Source: Thunnus maccoyii (Eukaryota; Chordata; Actinopteri; Scombriformes; Scombridae). From it: a stretch of DNA of 64,000 bases. The stretch is taken from contig NC_056552.1 of the NCBI RefSeq assembly GCF_910596095.1, positions 16,813,111 to 16,877,110 of the forward strand. Reading direction: 5' to 3'. Below the pieces are notes generated by a model, which was given only the letters and a program-made list of their open reading frames with translations, was not told the origin of the DNA and made no database searches. Positions 46,701 through 56,739 of the stretch are shown here, one piece after another. The position numbers and the translations under genes were made by a program. The number at the start of each line of letters is the position of its first letter. Position 1 is the first letter of the stretch.

Positions 46701-48916
46701 CTGTCAGATATTTCAAGTGATTCACTCATCTCACCTGGGAGCCATCCAAGTCTTTGTTGTTGAGGAGAATTATAACCAGCTCTTAATGTATGTTTGCTGT
46801 TCTAAATTTAGTCAATTAATTGGTTTTCTAATTTTTGGAGCAGAGAATTATTGATTTGCTCTTTCACTTTCCTCCTGCAGTCAGATTTAGTCGTTTGTGT
46901 GTGACGTAGGTGGCACCATGCTCTTTCGTCAGCGCCACAGTCTGACGGAGCTTACATGCTGATGAAGCGTTTTGCTCTCCTCCTTCCTCGCTGCATTACA
47001 GTGATGTTAGCCAGAGACTATTAGCTGTGCCCTGTACTGGTGCTGTCTGAAGATGTGGCGTCCTGTTTCCCTTGTGACGACAACGCTTCCCTGTGTGCTA
47101 AAGCCAAATAAGGGTTTTTTCATTCAGAGATGAGACACAAACTGTGACAAAGCAGATTTTTTTTTTTTTTTTTTTTTTTGTCGCATACCATCCACGTCAG
47201 TTGAAAAAAAAAAAACGTGATTGTTAATTTCAGTTTGAACACAAGCAGAATTCCCCAAATGGAGCCATGTTGGATTTTTAAGGGGAAGAGAAACTAACAG
47301 TTCTCATATGGTTGCTCCATCTCTTATTTCACTTCTGCTTCATTATTCAGCTGGTCCCTCTGGTTTCTGTCATTAGTCTGCTAGCCTATTGTACTTCTGA
47401 ACTATAGCGTGTGTGTGTGTACTTTAATATGATCTTATTTATTTAACTGATACTGAATTTAACTGTTATCTCTCTCTTTGTCTTCTCTACCAGCCTTGGG
47501 AGCAGCCTATGGCACAGCTAAGAGCGGTACAGGTATCGCTGCCATGTCTGTGATGAGGCCGGAGCTCATCATGAAGTCAATCATCCCCGTTGTCATGGCG
47601 GGTATCATAGCCATCTACGGCCTGGTAGTAGCAGTGCTGATTGCCAACCAAATTACACAGACAATCCCCCTCTACAGGTGAGTTCAACTGACCTGACTTG
47701 TGTTGTCTATATTTTTTTTTATCAGTTATTTGTCAGCACATCTCCAAAGACAGATCTTTTACTCTGAGGCAGAATTTAGTAGAGAAACAGTACTAAAGCA
47801 GTATGTTCAGGCTTAGCATAAGTGACCACAAATAACAAATAAAACAGCATAACAAGAGACCCAATCTAACAATGAGTTAGTCCTACTAATATGATTGTCT
47901 GTGTAGCCACAGACTTATGTAGCATATACCTCAGCAGTATAAATTTCCATTATTAATAAACACAAAAGAGCTATAATGTCGCATTGGATGACATCCAGTA
48001 TAGCAGTTAAGATTTCTTAAACGACTCGGGGACTGAGTTTTCTGTCTCATTACAAAACCGCACAGGCAGACTTTGTTCCTGTGATTACATCAGTCTGCAA
48101 TTTAGACAACCTGAGAGAAGTAAACTGCCATGCTCGTTCTAACAAAGTAATATGTCTCCCATTGCAAGCATATGACTTTTCAAATTGTTTTTGGAAAGTA
48201 ACAGTTTCATGGCACAGAGGAATATCAAAGATGTAACGACACCAGCTGCATCCGTAAAATTTTACTGGATTTTAGTCTAAGAACATATTCATGGTGTGTC
48301 GTGTGCACATTCTGTTCACTGTAACTAATTTTTTGGAGCAAAAAGAGGAAAAAGCCTACATACTGACATTTTTCAGGGGTTTGTAGTCGGATCAGTTCAA
48401 ATAAGTTTAAAAACATTGCAAGATGAGAACAATAAAAACAAGCAGCAGCCACACTGCACTGAGAGATGAAAAGCCGAGGGCGACACGCGCAAACTTTAAC
48501 CCCCAACATGTCATCACTGCTACAGCTTTCACCAAGCAGCTCTTGTTCTATGGAAACACTCTTACTTCATGCACACATCACTGTCTCTGATAATGGCTGC
48601 ACAAATACTGAAAATACTGCAAATGTATTCTTGATCGATTAAATTGTTAGCCAGGATTAAAATATTCATGAGATATAATTTGCATTTTGTGTCGCTTGTG
48701 TCTGTGTTCAGGGCTTTCCTCCACCTGGGAGCTGGGCTGAGCGTGGGCCTGAGTGGGCTGGCGGCAGGCTTTGCAATTGGCATCGTGGGCGACGCAGGCG
48801 TGAGAGGCACAGCTCAACAGCCAAGGCTTTTTGTGGGCATGATTCTCATCTTGATTTTCGCTGAGGTCTTGGGTCTCTACGGGCTCATTGTCGCCCTCAT
48901 TCTGTCCACGAAATAA
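40735..48916 (+). CDS. atp6v0c: V-type proton ATPase 16 kDa proteolipid subunit c
   Basis: Subunit c forms the proton-carrying ring of the membrane Vo sector of the vacuolar ATPase in lysosomes, endosomes, Golgi and synaptic vesicles. Coding exons: 40735-40801, 47494-47677, 48712-48916. Joins are GT-AG and in phase, giving 151 residues; human has 155, the difference being a shorter N-terminus ([10 protein letters not shown]). Four hydrophobic helices are evident. The proton-binding Glu is in [13 protein letters not shown] at about residue 135, in the fourth helix, and the [10 protein letters not shown] loop is intact. The loop between helices 2 and 3 reads [11 protein letters not shown], quite unlike the human loop, while everything else is nearly identical. 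The first intron is about 6.7 kb and contains a nested transposon. The ORF closes with LSTK then TAA. Teleosts often have two atp6v0c copies, so this may be the a or b copy; I cannot tell which. Confidence 0.96.
40802..44971 (+). other. atp6v0c intron 1, 5' part
   Basis: No exon is recognisable on either strand. The first 600 bases are unusually rich in TAGC/GTTAGC words (about 40930-41200), which is common in fish intronic repeats. Nothing else stands out. Confidence 0.5.
44972..46515. mobile_element. hAT-like DNA transposon remnant (1.54 kb) in atp6v0c intron 1
   Basis: The left end reads CAGGGCTCAAAATTA (44972-44986) and the right end TAATTTTGAGCGCTG (46501-46515). These are inverted copies with one mismatch, and the wording is typical of hAT-superfamily ends. 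Just inside both ends, TGTCCC/TTGTCC-type words recur. Possible 8-base flanks GTATCGAC and GTGGGGCC match at only four positions, so the target duplication is decayed or absent. No transposase frame is visible; the interior is occupied by gypsy-like sequence. Confidence 0.6.
45190..46350 (-). mobile_element. Gypsy-type LTR retrotransposon fragment (LTR, primer site, gag) inside the hAT-like element
   Basis: On the minus strand, an A+T-rich stretch from about 46350 with TATAAAA near 46325 ends ...GAAACA at 46183. It is followed by TGGTGTCAGAAT (46182-46171), the kind of primer-binding site used by many fish gypsy elements. From about 45860 down to 45425 a broken gag (capsid-like) frame can be read, with blocks such as [13 protein letters not shown] and [28 protein letters not shown] zinc-knuckle-like piece follows near 45200. 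The frame is interrupted by stops near 45640-45655 and elsewhere. Pol and the 3' LTR are absent, so it is a dead, truncated copy. Confidence 0.6.
46516..47493 (+). other. atp6v0c intron 1, 3' part
   Basis: No exon is visible. A run of about 23 T lies at 47157-47179, followed at 47203-47214 by a run of 12 A, which could pair in RNA. Confidence 0.5.
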
Positions 48917-50676
48917 ACATCCAAACATCTCCACTACAAGATCTGTCCTTTATGTTGCTGCTGGAGAAAAAGTGTAAAACGGGGAAAAAATTGTAAAAAG
49001 TTCTGCCACACAAGCTGAAGGAAGTGAAAGCGGGAGAAAAAATGAATTAAAATGGCTCCATAAATATGGTCTTATCTCAACAATGTGTACAGTCGTCCCA
49101 ATTTGATAGTCAACTTGTAAATGCGCAATGTAGTGATTTGTCCGTCTTGTGTGTGCGTGTGCGTGTGTGTTTCAAAACAATTGTATGATGAAGATTTTTT
49201 TTTTTTTTTTTCCCTCCACTTATTTCAGGCCTTGAGGCCAGCTGAGGCAGCTTGGTCTCTGGTCTTAGAGAGCTGACCAAAGGGCCGCGCAGCTTTTTCT
49301 CCTCCCAAATCGATTTGGGAGTCGACACAATTACTTAATCTTGAGGATCTATTTGTAAAGAGAAATGTGTATGGACTTAAGATTTTTTTCCACTGATTTT
49401 ATTTGTAAGAAATTGTTCATTGAACTGTTCAAATGCAGCAAAAGTCTTTAATTCCCCAGGATATATTATACATATATATACAGACATATAAATATCTATA
49501 TAGATAGATTTAATGCACTGTGGGTTAATTGTGATAAGTGGTTGGAATTCCTCTGGATGTAACTCTTGGTTTAATAATTAAGATTGCCTTTAGTATGTTG
49601 CTGGTGGGTGGGAGTTTTGTGTGTAGCTGTATTCTAATCATTACGCAAACATTCTCAAACTTCAGTGTTTTTCCTGTAGTACTGCTGTTTGCATTAAAGG
49701 TGTGTGCCCCGTGTTGGGTCTCACAAGTGTAATTTCCAAATTTCATCTCCTCTCCATCTTATTCACACACCCCTCCCCCTCATCTGTAGCTGTACCTCAT
49801 CTCTTCCACATTCCAGCCATTCAAATCCTGCATGGATTTCAGTGTTTTGTTGCTGTTGGATATGAAGCTGAAGAGCAGGCTAGTTTCAGAAGATTTAATC
49901 CAGATCAAAAGCTTCATGCGGCGTAGTTCCTCCAAAAAAAATCAAGATTAAATGACACAAGACGACTTGATAGTAATGTTTGTAGAATGCAGCAGGAATC
50001 CAGTGAGATTAGTGTTCCAAGTTTGGCCTAGATTTCAAAAGGACTGGTCTAATTTGATCTGGAGTATGTTTTCTGAAAATGGAACTGCTGCTGACGCATT
50101 TACTGAAGCGCCAATCTACAATCCTGTATTACCACTGGTATTGAAGTAACCCTGATGTGTCGACGTGAATGTTTTCACAATCGAATTAAAGAAGATTCCA
50201 ACTTAGATGTGACTGGCTTACAAACACACCAAATGTAGTGTTTTCAGTGCTGTTTATTTTACTGTGACACCTTTTCAGTATTACTCAGGCAGCATGACTC
50301 AATATTTTCATTACAAAATGACATCTCTACATTTGTTGAAAGTGAAAGTCTGGCTGAGTTGCTCTGTTCTACATGTTTCAGTTGCTCCTATCTCAAGTGA
50401 TAATCTTAGAACTGTGGTTAACACCACAAGAGCTGCAGCACAGAAAAATAAGCTGCACACAAAACCACCATGCATTGTACTATTGGCAGATACTGATTTT
50501 ACATAATGCCTAGAAAAACAAGATAAACAATTTTTATATGATTAAACGTACAGGACAAAAATGCAACATAGATACAATCACATCCGCACAATGACTAATA
50601 TTTCTGCATTACAATGTGCTTTTCACAGTGCTGAAATGTCAACATTATTCAGTTTTGAGCAAATAAATTCCATGGC
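48917..50676. other. Convergent 3' regions of atp6v0c and nubp2
   Basis: There is no coding exon. The stretch should hold the atp6v0c 3' UTR (possible ATTAAA signals near 49044 and 49692). It should also hold the nubp2 3' UTR (a TTTATT on plus near 50252 is a possible minus-strand AATAAA). Confidence 0.45.
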
Positions 50677-53334
50677 TTAGGCTATTTGGAGGCTGTCAAG
50701 GAGAGTCTGAGAAATACTGCTGATCGCACTGAATGTTGCACTGTCAGGGAAGGACTGTATGAAGTCTTTGCCCTCTTCTATACTGGTGCTGAGTAGAGGA
50801 TCCAAGGGCACAGAGCCTGAAATGCAGAGGACAGTAATTACTTTCCCTACCTGAGCCAATTAAAAGCACTATTGTTGTTGAACTGAAAAAATATTAACAG
50901 CTACTTCATCATCCTGAAAGTAGTACTCTCACAATAACTAATTAATAATGAGAATCAAGCGGGTGATCTTAAAGACTACTATGACGCAGGATAGTTTGCT
51001 GGCTAAAGCTATGCAGCACTGTCACATGCAGCTGGCTTCTCTCTGCCACAGGGTAAGCTAAATTAGCTGCATCATTACTCATGAGATTGATCTAAACACA
51101 AATCCGATAACCGCCAAGGGAAACCAATAATCTATTCATTTAACAGAATTATCGATAAATGAGATGTTTTAAACCCACTGCTTTGCTGAAATGTGGATCG
51201 ACCATTTTAGCAGCATGGCAGTGATGTAAAATGCCTCCTTTACTCATGAATGGTAGGTGAAGAGTGATATGCTTCCTCGGCGTGTTGTGACACCTTGTGG
51301 CTGGAAGCTAACATTACATGTAAATTCAACCTCATTGATCTCACCTAAGAAGACTGATCCAGTCAGTTTAGCCAATTCTTCGCCGCCACCTTTGGAGAAA
51401 ATATTGCTGCATTCCTGCAAAGAAAGAGGAGTAATTAAAATCTAGCTACATATAAACCTTGACAAAATGCATGTATACACAGTACTTGGTACATACTTAA
51501 AACAGACATTAAGGCAGTTGATTTGTAGATGAGCTTTATATCCTTCAAAGACTGACATACTCATCTGTAAAAACAATAAAGTGTTTGTTGCGTGAAAGTT
51601 TACTCACCGAACAGTGAGGGCAAACGAAGCCACTCATGTTTTCTATAATGCCCAGGATCCGTACACCTGTCTTCTTACAGAAGGTGATCTCTCTCCTCAC
51701 ATCCCCCGTAGATACTGCCTGTAAGACAACGCAAGACCAGTAAGAGCAACCTTCACAGAATATCATGTAGGGTCCAATCTACAATACAGTAAAAGGAGGT
51801 GAATATAGTTTATAAGGAGGTGATAGTAGTTTAAAAATACCAGACACTGGGCTCTATTGTGTACCTGAGGTGTGGTGACCAAAATAGCTCCGTCCACTTT
51901 TTGTTTCTTGAGGTTCTCCAATACAGCCAAATGCTCATCAGATGTCCCTGGTGGGGTATCCACCAACAGCACGTCCAGCTCTCCCCACGCTACGTCTGAC
52001 ACAAACTGTCCAATCATAGCTTTGGGACACGACACAGAGGTGGAGAGGACATCGGGAAGAAGATGTGTTAAGTGCAATGTTTTGATTCACATGTTAAAGC
52101 ATAAATCATACTTCCTTCAAGGCACACTGATAATAACAAGTCCATAGATATGTCAATTAAATTTTTTGCCTGGATTGATTGACAGATCTGCACAATTGAT
52201 GCTGCACCAAGTGTAGAACTCAGCAGTAATATTAATATCACCATATAACACAACATAGCACAGAATACCTGTTTTCTTGGGTCCCCTCCACACCACTGCA
52301 TCATCTGGGTCCTCTAGTAGGAAGCCAATGGACATGAGGGCGAGGCTCTTCTGTGCATCAGTGTAGACCGGCACCCAGCCTGAGTCACACTGGTGCACAT
52401 CAGGCCGGCCCACACTCAGCATGCGGGGGATACTGGGCCCACACAGGTCAACGTCCAGGATGCCAACCTGATGAAAACAAGAGTATTGTTAATTTTGCTA
52501 TGCTGGATATTTGTATAATAAACACAAGTCAGGTATTTTGTACAGAAAGAAACAATACAGATAAATACTGTGCATGCATCATAACCAGCTGTAGTTTTAT
52601 CAATAGCCCCTCTGTGTGTTTTGAATGGGATATCATCATCATGTCATATACTGACTGTATTCTGTTGCATGTACTCTCAACTGATCTTTTCTTGAACTCA
52701 CCTTCTTCCCAGCATGTTTTAGAGCCAGTGCTAGCTCTGTGGTGACGGTGCTCTTGCCCACTCCTCCTTTCCCTGACAGCACCAACACAACATGCCGGAC
52801 CTGGGACAGGCTGCCTTCTATTATGAAAAGGAGTTTTTAAAAAAGGCGGGGCACAATCGCCAGTAAATTAACTGGCACTGACACAACTGGCATGACAGTA
52901 AGTAATATGAAACAAGAGTCAGTCAGAGGAACAGTTGGGTGCCAACACCGGGTCACGTTTCGTCACCCGAGTTCACAAGTTCAACAAAAGTAGGTTTTCC
53001 TTCATTTTGAATAACGGTTCATACCAGTAACTATATAATAGCGTTTTTTTACACGTAGTTACTTATCTGACGGTATAAAAACCTTTCAGTGAGCTGTAAA
53101 CGATGTTAGCTATTTTAGCAACTTCCAGAGTTGAATATTTAAAACTTAACGCTGATTTCCAATAAACTGCTGCTAGCCAGTTAGCTTACTTATACATTTT
53201 ACGGCTGTTATAAAACACGCAGCAGTTTTTGAAGATACACAGCTCGTGTAGGAATTAATCAACACCGTAAGACGAATCAGACAAAGTTTGTTGACTAGTT
53301 ACTTTACCGGTGACCTACCATTATTTTGCTCCAT
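50677..53334 (-). CDS. nubp2: Cytosolic Fe-S cluster assembly factor NUBP2
   Basis: NUBP2 is a P-loop NTPase of the MinD/Mrp family that, with NUBP1, forms the scaffold on which 4Fe-4S clusters are built for cytosolic and nuclear proteins. Coding exons (minus strand, 5' to 3'): 53334-53319, 52817-52702, 52467-52269, 52019-51865, 51718-51608, 51414-51345, 50816-50677. All joins are GT-AG and in phase, giving 268 residues against 271 in human. The deviant Walker [10 protein letters not shown] is at residues 21-29, and [15 protein letters not shown] follows it. [13 protein letters not shown] is the Walker B/switch region, and CPHC at residues 195-198 is the conserved cluster-binding CxxC. The start ATG is the only one in a 16-base first coding exon and matches the short N-terminus of the family. 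The gene is divergent from spsb3 and convergent with atp6v0c. Confidence 0.95.
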
Positions 53335-53415
53335 ACTTTAGATTATGATCCATGCACGCAGCACCGGGGTCAAGTACTTCCGTGAATCGTCACCCGTCAC
53401 CTAGCCAATCACATG
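53335..53415 (-). promoter_or_regulatory. TATA-less promoter region of nubp2
   Basis: Immediately upstream of the nubp2 start, the minus strand reads CGGAAGT (plus 53376-53382, an ETS-family site). A little further out it reads GATTGGCT (plus 53403-53410, an inverted CCAAT box). This arrangement is usual in housekeeping promoters. It is inferred from motifs only. Confidence 0.4.
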
Positions 53416-53419
53416 CCGC

Positions 53420-53770
53420 ATGCTGCATCTAAGTCCCGCCTTTCTTCCACCGCCACCAATAGGCTGGCAGAGTGCACCATGGTGCATTCACTCGCAAGAT
53501 GATGCAAGATTACTAGTGAAATGTTTAAAAATTCAATGGACTGTCAATTTGTTAATTTTACTGGGAAAGTTTTACATCCACAAAGCCAAGTTCTTAAGGT
53601 CTCACCTCCGTTTGAACCTTTCAGGTTAGAATTAAGGAAGTATTTTGAGTCTATTCAATTTATAAACAACAAGAAATGTGCTCACACAATTAGTATGATG
53701 CAAAAATTGTTTAAGGAAATTTGATTTTATTGCCTACCTTTTTTTGTTAAGTTAATAACATATATTATTC

Positions 53771-53815
<45 letters not shown>

Positions 53816-56739
53816 ATGTTATATGCTTATTTCATTACTACTTTATTTGTCTGACGTCATACTACCGTGGTGAATGTATTGTCTTATTAAGAGTGGAGCC
53901 ATGTCTGTTAGCCTTATTTCATTAAGATGCCTAAATGTTCTATATTTGTGTCTTAATGTCACATGTTAAAAGTAATGTTTTGATGCAATAAAAATAAAAA
54001 AATAAAAAAGTAAGTGAAATGTTCAAATCTTTTTGGCTGCTAAATAAAGATTATATTAACCTGAGCTATAGGAAAACAGTTGGTTCCAAATGTGTGTCTT
54101 TACATATAAACACAGGTAGAAATATATGCATATTTAACACAATCTTGTTTGCCTAATTATCCCAAAATCTCGACACACTCAAAATGAATTCACTATTTTA
54201 GAGTTGCGTCAACAAAATAATTAGCAACAGCATAAGAAAGTATTAATCACAAAACAAATGCTTGGAATATATACAGTGTGTACAAAAGTATAGTGTAAAA
54301 AGTGAGCACATGGTGGCCATTCCCCTCCTTGTCTTATCAAGACAGCAGACAACACATAATGTCTCCACATCACATGCACAAAGGCCACAGTTATTATCCC
54401 ATACATTGTTACCCTGCTGGTAGCTAAGTAAATTAGCAGAAACTCCTCCTCTACATAGGTCTTATCCAATAAGCACAAGTTGAGGGCGTGGAGAAGTAAT
54501 GTTTACTTCTAGCTTCCTGTGAAGTGGGACAGAGTGCAAACTGCACCTGTCACATAGTCGGATATAGAGGCACACTGGCACTCAGATGAGCCACTGCAAG
54601 ACCGTGTATAAGAAGACGACTGGAAGGTAAGAGCATAACTGCTTGTAAATAGTTCCTGCTGTATTTCTTAATACAGAGAAATCTGGGCAATACATCAGCT
54701 GTAGTGAAACATTTGCTTAACATACATACAGTATTTGCTGAGATTTAAACATTTAGCTGATGCTGATATCTGGAATGATTTACAGTGAGAACTATAGATA
54801 GTCTTACTGCACTTACTTGTGTAGTACAAACATGTTTTCTGAAGTGGATCACCAAGAAAATAGAGCATGAGATTCTGGTGTATATGAATAGAAACTCTGG
54901 GTTTGACATTGACCTTGATTTGATTCTCAGTATTTGAATACCTGAAACAAACATCAATCATCTAGCTGTCACAGTCCTATTGCAATTGTATTCATACCAC
55001 AACCATGGGAACATTGGCTGACAGAGGTAGAAGATGCATTTGCAGTATTTAGGGTAAGGCCCAATTAAAGCGAGACTGGCTCCAGACTAACTAATCTAAA
55101 TTATTGGCAATTATCTCCTGCACCTGCTTACAAAGCACTCACCAGCTGCTGCATTTCAGAGGTGGCATTAACTGAGACATGCTATCAGGTTAAGGTAAAG
55201 TGTTGAAGAAATAAAGACTCTGCTTGAGCTTACACATTTCTTTTTTTTTACTTCTACAAGTTTAAACCTGGTTAATTGTTAACAGGGACACTCTTCAGAA
55301 AAACAAAACACTGCAATCCAGACAATTGATTACAATGATTACTGACTGTGAAAGTAGTAAACACCTCAACACAGATAATATTTCTTTCTTTTCTTCTTTA
55401 AAAAAAGCAAACATAATACTTAGTTGTGCTTTGAATGAATAAATCTGGATCTACCTGTTGTTCAAGTCAAAAAGCCTAAAGGGACGGTTACCAGAAATAT
55501 CCAGCCAAGAACACATCAGCGTGTTATTACATACTGTAAGAATACAAAGCAGATGGAGGTCAAAGTTTAAAAAAATGTTCTTGTCATTGGAACTGCATCA
55601 ATTTCATTGACTGTTAAGTCTTTTAAAGGCAGTCTTGATAGTGCACATGCAATTTTCAGTGTTGATTCTTTTATACTGTAATTTATACTTAAATCTCTTT
55701 AAAGGTTTCTTGAAGTGGTAGCTTAGGTCATGCAGAAATAAAATTAAACCCATACTTGTGTTGGAGGGTGCCGCAGTCAATATTAGGACAGCTGTAAATG
55801 AGTAATGTAAACATAAAGATGTCACATATCTGAGATTTTTTGATTGGTACATACTGTAGTCACTATGTCAAGTGACTTTATCTGTGTCTATCTGCTGATG
55901 AAGCCAGCAGAACTCTTGCCACAGTGGCAAGGCAGAGGGTTGGGTTGAAAGGTTAAACACATGCATGGAAACACCTCCTGCTGCCAACTGTGGGATATGG
56001 GACAGATAGAAATAGGCAAGCAAGCACACAAAGGGTACTCCCACTGACTGTAGAAGCTGATAAGGAAAGATAAAGGTTAGTAAACACATTTTTAACAGAA
56101 TAACGCAGCTATATTTAGTTTAAGTTTCCTGTTAATATATTTTCCAAGACCTAATTTCTGTCATCCAACGAGTTTGTGAGAGATTTGAGAAACGTGGTGA
56201 CAATGTGAGATAGCTCACACGTTTCCTAAGCGGCCTCACAGTAAGTTGGAAATACAAGGAAATTAGTTTTAAAAAAGATTGCACCCTAAAATCTACAACC
56301 AAATAACACTCATTTCATTCAGAAATGAAATAAAAAACTTAGGTTGACTCATAAATACCATTGTAACACATTGTTTGTTTTGCTCTCAAAATTGTTTTTT
56401 GAGATATGTGATTAATTTGTTTCAGACCTCATTTTGAAGTTTAACTCATATATTCAGCTAAATCAGTTTGCTGCTAATTCCCAGAAAGCCCTCTTCAATC
56501 TGACAAAGGAGGTCATTTCTGTCTCCTCCTTGAATACAGTGTGCTAGATTTGGAAAATGTGTAATCAGATATGTATGTGTCATAAATAAGTTTGACCTCC
56601 GAAAACAAATCAAAGAATTATTCAACTGTGAACCAGGAGTTCAACACAGACCTTACTTGACATAAATAAAAGGTACATGGCCTACTGTAGGCATGCCAGC
56701 TGGTCATAAGGTGTTGGGTCTGCTGTCCACAGAGCTGCC
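53420..56739. other. Intergenic DNA between nubp2 and spsb3
   Basis: The stretch of about 3.3 kb has no recognisable exon. It contains one tetranucleotide microsatellite (listed separately). The spsb3 promoter and any untranslated first exon should lie near its right end, but no clear promoter motif was found. Confidence 0.5.
53770..53814. repeat. (TTTC)n microsatellite
   Basis: About 11 perfect units of TTTC. Confidence 0.95.
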
